Shown: positions 52,858-62,184 of the stretch, one piece after another
Layout: every line of letters begins with the position of its first letter
Numbering within the stretch: position 1 is the stretch's first letter
Assembly (NCBI GenBank): GCA_022800935.1
Contig: JAAWRH010000010.1
Coordinates: 1-64,000 of the forward strand
Source: Oscillospiraceae bacterium
GTDB lineage: Bacteria > Bacillota > Clostridia > Oscillospirales > Ruminococcaceae
Reading direction: 5' to 3'
Length of the DNA stretch: 64,000 nt
The notes under the pieces: generated by a model
Seen by the model: the letters and a program-made list of their open reading frames with translations, nothing else
Told to the model about the DNA's origin: nothing
Databases searched by the model: none
Program-made: the position numbers and the translations under genes

Positions 52858-54591
52858 TTATGAACGTGTATCGGGCAGATGGATGATAACCTGTGTCCTC
52901 CCATCCCCACACTTGACCCGCAGGCCATACTGATCAGAAAAGGCGTACTGGATGCGTTTATGGATGTTGCGCATCCCTATCCCCAATCCCTCCGGCCTGA
53001 CCTCTCCGGTTTCCAGCTTTGCCAAAATATCCTCGTCCATGCCCGAACCGTTGTCCTCCACCACAATATCGACGCCGCCGGCCACGGCTCCCCCTCGGAT
53101 AGCTATGACGCAGGTTTCCAGCATCTCCTCGGCGGCGTAATGGACGGCGTTTTCCACCAGGGGCTGGATGGTCATCGCCGGAATGCGGCAGGACATAACG
53201 CTTTCCTCTACATTGTATTCCACACGCAGCCGGTCGCCGTAGCGGATAAGCTGAATCCGCAAATATTCATGCGCAACCTGTAAATCCTCGGCAACGGTAA
53301 TGACGTCCCGTTTGTCGTTCAGGGAGGCCCGAAGCATCTTGCCCAGAGCGTCGGTCATCACGGCAATGCGCTGATCGGCGGCATTCTGGGACAGGCAGTA
53401 GATGGATTCCAGGGTATTATACAAAAAGTGGGGACGAACCTGCGCCCGGAGCTGCTGAATCTGCTTTTCCTGCAAAAGGCGCTGCTGCTTCTCCTTATCC
53501 CGGAGCATCTTGTCCCATGCGCGGGTCATCCGGTCAAAATGCCGGTGCAGCCGCCCAATCTCATCCTGCCGGTTTTGATAGGGGTCGTTGGTCTCAGAGA
53601 CCGGCCTTCCATCGGCGGCAAAATCGTCAAGCTTTTTGAGCAGGACCTGAAGATGGTTGAGTATGCTGTCCATCAGCAGCATGCTGATAATCAGCGCCAG
53701 CATTGTGGATAAAATGATGACAACGATGGTAATGCCCGTGGAGGCTACTGTGGTCGAATAAATCTGGTCGTAGTTGACCAGGGTCACATATTTCATGCCG
53801 TTTGCCGCTGTGTACCTGACACAGAGCACATTCTGGCCGTCCAGCTTCATACGGGTATAGCCGTCCTCACCCGCGCCCAGGGTGCGGATGGCGTCATTGC
53901 TGGCATAGAGGCACACATTATCTTTGTATATGCCGCACAGCAGCGGCGAACCCATCTGCGTCATGCCGCGGCAGTACTGCTCCACCAGCGCCGGAAGGTC
54001 TACCTCAATGAGCATAACGGCCAGCGTATCGAAGGTAAGGCCCTCGATCTCCCGAATCTCACGCAGGAGCAGCAGCCGGGGCTCAGTTCCATCCTCTGTC
54101 AGCCAGACCAGCCGCCCTCCCCGGCCCAAAGCGCGTTCCATGTACTCTGGCGTCAGTTTATCTGAATTGACGGACGCCCCAAAGAATTGATTGTAAGAGG
54201 TTCCCTTGGTTGTTTTCAGCTGAAATCTTACCGTATTTGAGAACCACAGGCTGAAATAAGCCACGCGTTTGGATACCTCAGCGTTGGCGTTGACCCATTT
54301 TACTGTGCCGGGCAGGGAATGCTGCATGATGGACAGGTTCTTTTGCAGTGCGTTATCCGTTAAAATCTGGTAGCTGATTGCCTCAAAGCCCTGCAGCTCA
54401 CTTTGAATCTGCTCTGCAAACAGCGTAATCGTCTGGGAGCTGCTGCGATAAAGCTGTTCGTCGTAGGCGCGTAAAGGAATGCGGATGGTCGCTATCGAGA
54501 CAGTACTGACCGATGCGATTGCCAGCAGCAAAATCAGCAGAAACTTTGTCCGCACACGGAGATTGCGCCAAAACTCAACTGCTCTTTGCAT
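52858..54591 (-). CDS. YesM-type sensor histidine kinase
   Basis: The protein has 577 aa. An N-terminal helix (about 17-35) precedes an extracellular Cache-like sensor (about 40-280). A second helix (about 285-308) is followed by a HAMP linker, a coiled segment and the His_kinase domain with His388 in RPHFLYNTLESI, then a HATPase domain with EDNGSGMDED and GLGIGMRNIHKRIQ. This layout is typical of kinases sensing extracellular sugars in Firmicutes. A promoter TTGATA-17-TATGAT lies 69 bp upstream. It is paired with the YesN-type regulator directly downstream. Confidence 0.93.
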   Translation of the reverse strand: MQRAVEFWRNLRVRTKFLLILLLAIASVSTVSIATIRIPLRAYDEQLYRSSSQTITLFAEQIQSELQGFEAISYQILTDNALQKNLSIMQHSLPGTVKWVNANAEVSKRVAYFSLWFSNTVRFQLKTTKGTSYNQFFGASVNSDKLTPEYMERALGRGGRLVWLTEDGTEPRLLLLREIREIEGLTFDTLAVMLIEVDLPALVEQYCRGMTQMGSPLLCGIYKDNVCLYASNDAIRTLGAGEDGYTRMKLDGQNVLCVRYTAANGMKYVTLVNYDQIYSTTVASTGITIVVIILSTMLALIISMLLMDSILNHLQVLLKKLDDFAADGRPVSETNDPYQNRQDEIGRLHRHFDRMTRAWDKMLRDKEKQQRLLQEKQIQQLRAQVRPHFLYNTLESIYCLSQNAADQRIAVMTDALGKMLRASLNDKRDVITVAEDLQVAHEYLRIQLIRYGDRLRVEYNVEESVMSCRIPAMTIQPLVENAVHYAAEEMLETCVIAIRGGAVAGGVDIVVEDNGSGMDEDILAKLETGEVRPEGLGIGMRNIHKRIQYAFSDQYGLRVKCGDGRTQVIIHLPDTRS

Positions 54592-54659
54592 GACATCCTT
54601 CCTTCCCGGTTTGGGCTGCGCGCTCAGCTTCGTCTATCAGATTTACCTATATAGAGTAT

Positions 54660-54688
54660 ATCATAAAAAATTTTCTCCGGCATATCAA
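54660..54688 (-). promoter_or_regulatory. Promoter of the YesM/YesN-type operon
   Basis: On the minus strand TTGATA (54688-54683) and TATGAT (54665-54660) are spaced by 17 bp. A TATACT lies 5 bp further downstream. Confidence 0.6.
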
Positions 54689-54768
54689 TCCATTTTTCAG
54701 GTATAATGGTTCAAATTTCCTACATTTTTCCGTGTTTACTGCACCCTGATTAAAACTGCAATGAAAAT

Positions 54769-54805
54769 GGGGCGAAAAGCCCTTTTTTGATAGGCTTTCC
54801 GCCCC
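54769..54805 (-). terminator. Terminator of the second sugar importer operon
   Basis: On the minus strand GGGGCGGAAAGCC / GGCTTTTCGCCCC (54805-54793 and 54781-54769) is followed by ATTTTCATT, 40 bp after the stop of the binding-protein gene. Confidence 0.8.
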
Positions 54806-54844
54806 GCTTGGACGAAACAAAAGAGATGGACTGGCGGTCAGGGC

Positions 54845-56416
54845 CTACATACGCTCGGAAGCGTACAGCGAGGCATACTCGGCGGCAATATCGTCTCCGC
54901 CCTGCTTGCGCCACTGTTCCAAACGGTTATTATACTCATTTTTGTCTATTTCCCCCATAATATACAGGGTTTTGGCATCGCTGAGCAGGGTATCCAGTTC
55001 AGCGCCAATATCATTGTATAGCTCGGAAATCAGCCCCATGGAGTCGTCAGCTACGGCATAGGGGGCGTTTTCTTCAATGATTTCCAGGTTGCGCTGCGCG
55101 CCGTAGGCCAGTTCCACAGGCATGGTGCGCAGGTTGGGCCAGCGTACAGCCAGGGGAATGGTATAAGGATTGTATATCTTATCGGTATAGTAGACGCCGT
55201 TGGAGCCGTCATCCTCCAACATTTTAGCCACGCCGTCCACAACCTGATAGTTTACTCCCTCAATCCCCAGTGCCAACAGGTTACACATCTCCTCATCGGC
55301 CAGACGGTCAAAAATGTTGATGACCTTATCCAGGGTTGCCTGATCGGGAATGGCTTTTTTACTGAAAAGCAGCACGCCGTTGTTTCCGCGGCCCGCCGAG
55401 GTATAAATTTTTCCCTCCGCATTTGTATAAATGTTGCTGGAGTGAAGTACGGCCTCCTTCTGGACCATTTGATTTTGGAACGCTGTAATATCTGTGCTTG
55501 TGTTAAGGTAAATGCCGCCCCGTCCTTCAATGAAATCGCCTTCATAATCGGCGCGTTCGCGGATGGCAAATTCCGGGTGAATCGCGCCCATGGCATACAG
55601 CTCACGGCAAATATCCAGTGCTTTGGCATATTCTTCGGTCAGCTCGGCTTTGATCATCTGACCATCCTGGTACCGCCAGTTGTTGGGAGCTCCTAACGCC
55701 ACGGCAATCCGCCCCAGCGGATTGGTGACAGTGCCATAGGTGTCGTTTGCGCCGTTGCCGTCCGGGTCTCCGGTGGTAAAGAGCTTCATCATGTCAATCA
55801 GCTCGTCAACTGTTTTCGGGTCATCCAAACCTAGCTTCTGAAGCCAGTCATAGCGATAGGTGACGGAATCGCGGGAAATGCCGCGCTCCAGCGGAAGGCC
55901 ATAGATCCGTCCTGCAATGGCGTAATTGCTGATAGCAGCCGGATTGATATCCTTAAAGTTATCTATATTATTGATGTAATCGGTCACATCCCAGAACTCG
56001 CCGCCGCGCATGGCGTCTATCATGTAGCTTTTGCTCAGCTGGCTTCCGCCCACATTGGCCACCATAGGCATATCGCCGCTGGCAATCAGGGTGGGCATCA
56101 TCTCATGGAGCACGGTGCCGGAATAGGCGCTGATCTTAAAGTCCACGCCTCCCACATATTCCTCAATCATCGTTTCAATCTCGTTGCCGTCCGGCGGAAA
56201 CTCAACGACGGAGCAGCCCAGATACATGGTTACAACCAGAGGGGCTTCGTCCCCGGCAGGGGACGGACTTTCGGCGGAGGACGAGGCGCTCTGCCCTCCG
56301 TCCGGAGCAGAGGATGACGAGGATGTGGATGATGGGGAGGATGTGGACGAGCATCCGGCCAGCAAACACGCTGCCAGCGACAGGGACAAAAGCTTGGTGA
56401 ATGGTTTTTGGTTCAT
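54845..56416 (-). CDS. LplA-like ABC importer binding lipoprotein
   Basis: The protein has 523 aa. The lipobox is CLLAGC, followed by a Ser-rich linker of about 40 residues (many SS and SP pairs) and a large binding domain of the LipO/LplA type, longer than classical sugar-binding proteins. The ATG has AAAAGGAGAG upstream; an earlier in-frame ATG is less suited. It is the last gene of a three-gene importer operon, 70 bp after the MalG/LplC-type permease. Proteins of this size in LplABC/YtcQ-type systems carry oligosaccharides from complex glycans. Confidence 0.92.
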   Translation of the reverse strand: MNQKPFTKLLSLSLAACLLAGCSSTSSPSSTSSSSSAPDGGQSASSSAESPSPAGDEAPLVVTMYLGCSVVEFPPDGNEIETMIEEYVGGVDFKISAYSGTVLHEMMPTLIASGDMPMVANVGGSQLSKSYMIDAMRGGEFWDVTDYINNIDNFKDINPAAISNYAIAGRIYGLPLERGISRDSVTYRYDWLQKLGLDDPKTVDELIDMMKLFTTGDPDGNGANDTYGTVTNPLGRIAVALGAPNNWRYQDGQMIKAELTEEYAKALDICRELYAMGAIHPEFAIRERADYEGDFIEGRGGIYLNTSTDITAFQNQMVQKEAVLHSSNIYTNAEGKIYTSAGRGNNGVLLFSKKAIPDQATLDKVINIFDRLADEEMCNLLALGIEGVNYQVVDGVAKMLEDDGSNGVYYTDKIYNPYTIPLAVRWPNLRTMPVELAYGAQRNLEIIEENAPYAVADDSMGLISELYNDIGAELDTLLSDAKTLYIMGEIDKNEYNNRLEQWRKQGGDDIAAEYASLYASERM

Positions 56417-56486
56417 AAATGACTCTCCTTTTCTGTTCAATAGAAACTTATTTTTTGCCTGCCTTTTATTGAAAGTCTGTATCATG

Positions 56487-57350
56487 TCAGCCCTTAACGG
56501 CCCCTACCATGATGCCCTTGGCAAAATGCTTTTGCAGGAATGGATACAAACAGACAATAGGAATTGTAGCTACCAGGATTACCGCCATCTTGATATTGGT
56601 GGCCAGCAACGCCACCTCGCCTTCCACGGCGGCTTCATCGCCGATGCTGGAGGAAACATACACGATCTGGCGCAGCAGCACCTGAATCGGCCACTTATTG
56701 CTCTCCGGTATGTAGAGCAGCGCGGACATATAAGTATTCCATAGTCCCACCGCGTAGAATAGGCCGAAGGTGGCCAGCGTCGCGGTGGAAAGCGGCATGA
56801 CAATCCGGAACAGCAGCGTCAGTTCGGGACAGCCGTCAACGCGGGCGCTCTCTTTGATTTCAGAGGGGATATTCTGATAAAAGTTCTTCATGATGATCAG
56901 GTTAAAGGGACTGATCAGCCCCGGAATCACCAGGGACCAGAGAGAATTCATAAGCCCGGTCCCTTTGACGACAAAATAGGTTGGGATCATGCCGCCGCTG
57001 AACAGCATGGTGAAGATAACCATGTTCAGAATCAGCCTGCGGCCCGGCACCCATTCCTCCGACAGGCCATAGGCCATCATACTGGTAAAAAACAGCTTGA
57101 CAAGGGTTCCCACGATGGTGATATAAAACGAGTTTATCAGGCTTCGGCCAAGGGTGCTGGTGGAAAAGATATAGCGGTAGCCGTCCAACGTAAAATCCGA
57201 GATCAAAAATCCGGGACGAACAGAAAGCGAGGAGGCGACCACATACCAAAAGGGAAGCAGACACGCCAGTGAAAACAAGCCAATAACTCCATAAATAACC
57301 ACATCGCCTATGGAAAAACGTGCGCGGCGCTTGTGGAAAACCGCCTGCAT
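56487..57350 (-). CDS. Carbohydrate ABC importer permease (LplC/YtcP type)
   Basis: The protein has 287 aa with six helices. The EAA loop is KESARVDGCPELTLLFRIVMP, which is KESARVDG rather than EAA, as in the LplC group. AAGGAGGAGG lies just before the ATG at 57350. It is 14 bp downstream of the LplB-type permease. Features such as the PFNLIIMKNFYQNIP segment are hallmarks of LplC-type permeases. The operon has no ATPase gene. Confidence 0.93.
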   Translation of the reverse strand: MQAVFHKRRARFSIGDVVIYGVIGLFSLACLLPFWYVVASSLSVRPGFLISDFTLDGYRYIFSTSTLGRSLINSFYITIVGTLVKLFFTSMMAYGLSEEWVPGRRLILNMVIFTMLFSGGMIPTYFVVKGTGLMNSLWSLVIPGLISPFNLIIMKNFYQNIPSEIKESARVDGCPELTLLFRIVMPLSTATLATFGLFYAVGLWNTYMSALLYIPESNKWPIQVLLRQIVYVSSSIGDEAAVEGEVALLATNIKMAVILVATIPIVCLYPFLQKHFAKGIMVGAVKG

Positions 57351-57364
57351 ATGACCTCCTCCTT

Positions 57365-58294
57365 TCAATAAATTGCCTCGTCCGTGAATTTTTTACTCAG
57401 CCAGTTAGCAGTGACGACCAAGATCAGACCGACCACCGATTTAAACATACCCACCGCGGCGGAAAAGCTGTACTTGCCGTTGAGCACGCCACGCTGGTAA
57501 ACATAGGAATCGAATACCTCGGATACATTGCGGTTGGCGGCGTTGCTCAAAAGCAGCGTTTTTTCCAGCCCCACATCCAGCAGATCGCCAAGGCGGAGGA
57601 CCAATGTGGTCATGATAATCGGCAGGATAGAGGGAATGGTAATATACCACATCTGCTTCCAGCGCCCCGCTCCCTCCAACATGGCCGCCTCATACATCTG
57701 CGTATCTATATTGGAGAGCGCGGCCAGATAGATGATTGTGCCCCAGCCAGTCCCCTGCCATACGCCAAGGCCGACGAACAGAGGACGATAAGCGGCTTCA
57801 TTCATTAAAATATTTACGGACTCCAATCCTATCGCTTTGAGAAAAACGTTCAATATCCCGGTATCCACCGAAAACAACTGATAGGCAATGGAGCAAACCA
57901 CAACGGTAGAAAGAAAGTGGGGCAGGTACATCACCGTTTGCGTAATGCGTTTATAGGCGTTATGGCGCACCTCATTTAAAAACAGGGCAAGGAGAATCGG
58001 CGCGGGAAAAGACCAGAGGAGACTTTGCAGGGAGATAATAAGGGTATTGAAGAACAGCTTTTCAAAAGAACCATAACTGAAAAATTGCCTGAAGTGCTTC
58101 AGCCCAACCCAGGGACTTCCCAGAAAACCGGCGCTGGGCGAATACTCCTGAAACGCCATGGCTAAGCCGAACATAGGAACGTACTTATAAATGATAAAAT
58201 AGACAATACCGGGAAACATCAGCAGGTAGAACCATCGGGCTTTCCACATTCGCTTGTGCAGAGGTTTGACAGCGGGTGCTGCTGTACGGGCCAT
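57365..58294 (-). CDS. Carbohydrate ABC importer permease (LplB/YteP type)
   Basis: The protein has 309 aa. The N-terminus HKRMWKARWFYLLMFPGIVY and the FGLAMAFQEYSPSAG segment match LplB-type permeases. The docking loop is YEAAMLEGAGRWKQMWYITIP. The ATG at 58294 has GAGGAG 8 nt upstream; a GTG three codons earlier overlaps this site. It is the first gene of the importer operon and is divergent from a membrane-bound AraC regulator, the usual arrangement for a dedicated regulator. Confidence 0.93.
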   Translation of the reverse strand: MARTAAPAVKPLHKRMWKARWFYLLMFPGIVYFIIYKYVPMFGLAMAFQEYSPSAGFLGSPWVGLKHFRQFFSYGSFEKLFFNTLIISLQSLLWSFPAPILLALFLNEVRHNAYKRITQTVMYLPHFLSTVVVCSIAYQLFSVDTGILNVFLKAIGLESVNILMNEAAYRPLFVGLGVWQGTGWGTIIYLAALSNIDTQMYEAAMLEGAGRWKQMWYITIPSILPIIMTTLVLRLGDLLDVGLEKTLLLSNAANRNVSEVFDSYVYQRGVLNGKYSFSAAVGMFKSVVGLILVVTANWLSKKFTDEAIY

Positions 58295-58450
58295 GGCTTT
58301 CACTCCTCGATAGAAATTTGATGTTTTTCACTCAATCAAAGTATATAGTGAAAACTTTTTATGCAAAAGGCCAAAAACCCGAAAAAGGGGACAAATGATA
58401 GGAACCGGGAGAGACAAATTTCCGCGGAGGGGACAAATCGTAATGTTTTC

Positions 58451-58480
58451 TTGTGTTTTCCTGTCCCGATATGCTATACT
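58451..58480 (+). promoter_or_regulatory. Promoter of the AraC regulator gene
   Basis: TTGTGT (58451-58456) and TATACT (58475-58480) are spaced by 18 bp, 43 bp before the regulator ATG. Confidence 0.5.
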
Positions 58481-58522
58481 GGAGACGGACACGCCATAAC
58501 GAATCGAGGAGGGCGGTATGAA

Positions 58523-60802
58523 ATGAAGAGAAAATGGCATTTCTTTGGCATGCCGGTGATTCCGTTCTTGTTGTTATTGGTCCTGTCCATATCTATGGTG
58601 TTGTTCAATCACCATAGAGTTATGACAGCCATGAGGAACGATGTGGAAAAAAGCCGCCTTCGGCTGACAGGCAACGTGGCCAACGGCATTGGCACGCTGC
58701 TGGAACAGGTCAGTATGAATGCCACCGGCCTTGCCCTTCAACTGGATAAGGCGGTTTCCTTTAAAAGCCAGTCGCTGGCAATGTATAACAACACCATTGA
58801 GCAGCTGGTCAATATGCAGGTCAACAACGAGTCTATGCTCAATCCCATTATCAGCAGGGGATATGTTTTCCTTTTTGACGAAAACAGGGCGTTTAATACC
58901 GGAAGTACCGTATACAAGGGCGACGAATTCTATGAAAAGTATCTGCGCATCAGCAACGGAACCTACGAGGAGTTCCGAAGCTATTACACCCAAAATTATT
59001 TCGGCGGCGATCTGATTCCGGACGTGGAAATCGGCTACCTGGACGAGATTCATCAGGGATGGCTGGTGGCCCAGAGCGTACCGGCCGATCCCGGCAAAAA
59101 AGCCCGCGGCGTCATTCTGTTTTTGGTCAACACCTATGATCTACAGCAAAGGCTGATGGCCGGGGTGGCGGATGACGAATCGCTGTGTATGCTGGCAGAT
59201 GAAAGCGGCGCGATCTATTTGGCGCAGGGGGATCGGGGCTTATGGACAAAGGAGAGGGCTTCGTCCCTGTTAGAGCAGCTTCCGGAGCATCCCCAAGGCA
59301 GTTTTCATCTGCGCACTGCCAACGGCGAGGAACATTTGGTCACGGCCGCTGAAAACAACAACAATCTGTTTATCATCGCACAGCCTGTAAAAAACGCGGA
59401 GCGACAACTGACATACTATAATCTCAGCGTTCTTTTGACCTGTTTCAGCATACTTTTAATCGCGGCCGCGGCTGTGGCGCGTTCGACGCACCGCAGCGTG
59501 CAGTCGGCGCAAACGGCCATGGACAGCATTCTTCCGGAAAACCAGCCGGAAAACGCCGCCAACATATTTGAATATATGCGCAAGGCCATTTTATCCGCCC
59601 AGGAAAAGGAAGCGCTGCTGTCCGCCCATGCCAACCAACAGCAGGAATTGCTGCGTACAATCTTTCTCAAGCGGCTTCTGCGGGGAGAATTTTTGCTGGA
59701 ATCTGATCTGCTGCGGGAACAGCATCTGGCCGGTTTCTCCTTGAACGGAACGTACTATGTTGTGCTCATCATCCATTTCTGGCAGCCGGATGCCCTCTCT
59801 GCGGAAAGCTGCCTGGAGATTGAACGCATATTGACCGCCGAATTCGGGAGGGAAAACATCCGGATAGCGAAAATGCCAGCGGATGATTTGGTCTGTCTGC
59901 TTGTCTCGGAGGAGCCGGACCTGCGGGAAAGCATCGAACCGGCGGCGGAGACGTTTTCGGCCCATTGGAATGTCACCTGCTTTGTAGGCAGCACCGTGAC
60001 ACAGTGCATCGACATCCCTCGTTCCTACCGTGAGGCGTACATGATGATTCGTATGTACAGTGAAGGAAGCGGCGCGGTCATATGGTACTGTGATCTCTTT
60101 CAGGACGACGCCATGTATAATTTTGAATACAGCCAATATGTCGAAACCAAGCTGCGCAACACCATCACTGTGGGCAACGCCCACGACGCCGAACAAATCC
60201 TGGATGATTTGTACCAGAACAACGTAAAGAACGGCGCGCGCTCCGCACATGTGCTGCGCTTTTTCGCCTATGACCTATACCGGATGATCAATCACATTGG
60301 AGGCAGTGCGGAGGACGGCAAAGAGAAAAATGCCTACCGGCTCCACTTACAGGAAATGATGGACTCGGTGATTGACCATCCGCAGAATTTTGACAATTTT
60401 TTCGCGGAAATCAAGCAGTTCTGCCTGAAGATGTGCCGGCAAAACCACCAGCGGCAGCAGAAAAGCCGGAACGAAGTGATTACACAGGTGCAGGAATACA
60501 TAAACTCCGCCTTTTCCAACCCGCTTCTGAGCGTCGGCAGTATTGCGGAGCAATTTAAATTATCCGATAAATATTTGTCGCAGCTTTTTCGCGAGCAAAC
60601 GGGCGAAACGATCAGCAGCTATATTGAGTCCAAGCGTCTCGGTCACGCCTGCAAGCTGCTGGACAGCACAAGCATGACAGTCAACGAGGTTGCCTTGGCC
60701 GCAGGCTATGCGCTGACCCACACCTTTCGGGTAGCTTTTAAAAAGAAGACAGGCATCACACCACTGCAATGGAAAAACCGCACAGATAAACCCACTGTTT
60801 AA
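58523..60802 (+). CDS. Membrane-anchored AraC-family regulator (YesS type)
   Basis: The protein has 759 aa. It has a transmembrane helix at about 10-30, an extracellular sensor domain up to about 290, a second helix at about 295-315, a long cytosolic region, and an AraC helix-turn-helix at the C-terminus (AEQFKLSDKYLSQLFREQTG, then MTVNEVALAAGYALTHTFRV). It senses an extracellular ligand and binds DNA itself. The ATG at 58523 has AGGAGGG 9 nt upstream; a 2-codon ORF (ATG AAA TGA at 58518-58526) overlaps it. It is divergent from the LplB-type importer operon, which it likely activates. Confidence 0.9.
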   Translation: MKRKWHFFGMPVIPFLLLLVLSISMVLFNHHRVMTAMRNDVEKSRLRLTGNVANGIGTLLEQVSMNATGLALQLDKAVSFKSQSLAMYNNTIEQLVNMQVNNESMLNPIISRGYVFLFDENRAFNTGSTVYKGDEFYEKYLRISNGTYEEFRSYYTQNYFGGDLIPDVEIGYLDEIHQGWLVAQSVPADPGKKARGVILFLVNTYDLQQRLMAGVADDESLCMLADESGAIYLAQGDRGLWTKERASSLLEQLPEHPQGSFHLRTANGEEHLVTAAENNNNLFIIAQPVKNAERQLTYYNLSVLLTCFSILLIAAAAVARSTHRSVQSAQTAMDSILPENQPENAANIFEYMRKAILSAQEKEALLSAHANQQQELLRTIFLKRLLRGEFLLESDLLREQHLAGFSLNGTYYVVLIIHFWQPDALSAESCLEIERILTAEFGRENIRIAKMPADDLVCLLVSEEPDLRESIEPAAETFSAHWNVTCFVGSTVTQCIDIPRSYREAYMMIRMYSEGSGAVIWYCDLFQDDAMYNFEYSQYVETKLRNTITVGNAHDAEQILDDLYQNNVKNGARSAHVLRFFAYDLYRMINHIGGSAEDGKEKNAYRLHLQEMMDSVIDHPQNFDNFFAEIKQFCLKMCRQNHQRQQKSRNEVITQVQEYINSAFSNPLLSVGSIAEQFKLSDKYLSQLFREQTGETISSYIESKRLGHACKLLDSTSMTVNEVALAAGYALTHTFRVAFKKKTGITPLQWKNRTDKPTV

Positions 60803-60966
60803 AACTTTTTTAGAATAATCGTGAAACAAACGTCACAACAGGTATCAGGTATGCCGGTTAAGGTCTTCCCCTGAAAGGAATATGCTTCCAGCGGAGGGTT
60901 CCTCGCCGTCCCTTTTGTGCCCTTAGCGGATGCCCCTTTCCTGGCCGAACTCATTCAAGTAAAAAC

Positions 60967-61005
60967 ATCAAGGGAGCCGCTTCGCAAAAAAACGGCTCCC
61001 TTGAT
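60967..61005. terminator. Bidirectional terminator near 61 kb
   Basis: A 13-bp stem ATCAAGGGAGCCG / CGGCTCCCTTGAT (60967-60979 and 60993-61005) is flanked by GTTTTTAC on the minus side and ATTTTATTC on the plus side. It serves the AraC regulator gene and the convergent phosphoesterase pseudogene. The 164 bp from 60803 to 60966 show no gene. Confidence 0.8.
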
Positions 61006-61012
61006 ATTTTAT

Positions 61013-61915
61013 TCAGGGACAGGCCCCTGAAAGGGAAAACGACAGGTCCAGAGCCTCCGGCTGGACCGAAACGCCGTCCCATTTCCGGTCGGGGATTCCG
61101 GCCTCCTCCGGCGTGATATGCCGGTAATCGCTTTTGGCTCCCATTATTTTCACCTTTCCGTCTGTAATGTCCACTATGCAGTAAAGTGGATTCTGATACA
61201 AAATCATGTGGTCCAGATGGGCATATTTTCGATAGAGCTCCTCTGGATAAGGGCGCAGTTCCGTTTTCCTATGCCACAGATAGGACATGGAATTCAGGGT
61301 GTAGTAGAAGGTACCCTGGATGTTCCGGCAATCTGCGCCGTGGTCGTGGCCGTTCATACACAGGATTGTTTTCCGCCGGGAGAGGATTTACCGGATTTCC
61401 GCCCGGTTTGACACGCCCCGGTTGCCATAATCGTTTATCAGGCTGTGGTGGGAGAAGACGATGTAATACAGGTCCTCGCGGAGCATCTCCTCCTCCAGCC
61501 ACCGGACCTCAAAGTCCGGGATGAGGGGATAATGGTCGGTCTCTCGTTTATGTTCCTTTTGGTGATAAGGGCGGATTTCTTCCTCCGCCTTCATGTAGCA
61601 GGCGTTGAGGATGATAAACTTGATATTTTCACAGCAAAAGGAATGGTACAGGGAAGTTATCTCCAGGAAGTCCATCAGTTGCTCCGGGATATTGCACGCC
61701 AGATCGTGGTTTCCCGCCGCGAAGTATACCGGAATCCCTGTCCCTTTTAGCAGCCCGGCAATCCAGCGGTTCTGCTCAATGGGCCTGCAAAGGTCCCCTA
61801 GGGAGACGATAAAGGAGATGTTCTCCTTTTTAACAGCCACAAGAAATTCTCGAAGGCGCTCCTCTCCGTCAAAGATATCGTCATAGTGCAGGTCGGTGAA
61901 GACGGCAAATTTCAT
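61013..61915 (-). pseudogene. Metallophosphoesterase gene interrupted by one in-frame stop
   Basis: The frame starts at ATG 61915 (AAGGAG upstream) with the calcineurin-type motifs FTDLHYDD, SLGDL, GNHDL and FSHHSLINDYG. It meets TAA at 61388-61390 after AEIR. The same frame then continues (ILSRRKTILC, then MNGHDHG, the last metal-binding motif) to 61013. Without the stop it would encode 300 aa, a normal length. Relatives have a coding residue in this position, so a single substitution inactivated the gene, or the assembly carries an error. The two parts could still be made separately, but each lacks part of the metal site. An in-frame ATG follows the stop by ten codons. Confidence 0.8.
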
Positions 61916-61950
61916 GACGCGGGTCTCCTTTATGCTATAAACAACTGTGC

Positions 61951-62124
61951 CTATGACAGCTGCTTCTTTTCCTTTTCCACTACCGTTTTGACTTGATCCA
62001 GAGGGGTATCGATCAGCTCTGCAATCTGTTCCAAGGGCAGGCCTTTTTTGTGCATATTTAAGACGATACGGGCCTCCTCCTGATCCCTGCCCCGGTTCTC
62101 AATCCTGTCTAATACTTCACACAT
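61951..62124 (-). CDS. 57-aa protein like the C-terminus of Rpn-family nucleases
   Basis: The protein has 57 aa and starts MCEVLDRIENRGRDQEEA. It is alignable with the internal product of the Rpn-family gene (MCKAIEDMRNEAFQEG) and has the same closing helix-turn-helix-like segment (LEQIAELIDTPLDQVKTVVE). AAAGGAG precedes the ATG in nearly the same context as that internal start. The nuclease domain is absent: upstream is the terminator of a tRNA operon, leaving no room for a full promoter. It may be a stand-alone inhibitor of Rpn nucleases or a remnant of a larger gene. Function is not shown. Confidence 0.65.
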   Translation of the reverse strand: MCEVLDRIENRGRDQEEARIVLNMHKKGLPLEQIAELIDTPLDQVKTVVEKEKKQLS

Positions 62125-62146
62125 ATTCCAAACTCTCCTTTGAGAA

Positions 62147-62177
62147 CAAAAAAATACCATGCAACATTACATGGTAT
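62147..62177 (-). terminator. Terminator of the tRNA operon
   Basis: On the minus strand ATACCATG / CATGGTAT (62177-62170 and 62161-62154) is followed by TTTTTTTG, a clear intrinsic terminator 8 nt after tRNA-Cys. It lies between the tRNAs and the 57-aa ORF. Confidence 0.88.
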
Positions 62178-62184
62178 CTTTTTC

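Noticed and set aside
54845-56416. Ser-rich N-terminal stretch of the binding protein as low-complexity contamination
   Set aside because: Ser-rich linkers directly after a lipobox are normal for Firmicutes binding lipoproteins, and the other importer's binding protein has one too.
61388-61390. Recoding of the TAA codon in the phosphoesterase gene
   Set aside because: TAA is not used for selenocysteine or pyrrolysine, and no other recoding signal is visible, so a nonsense mutation or error is simpler.
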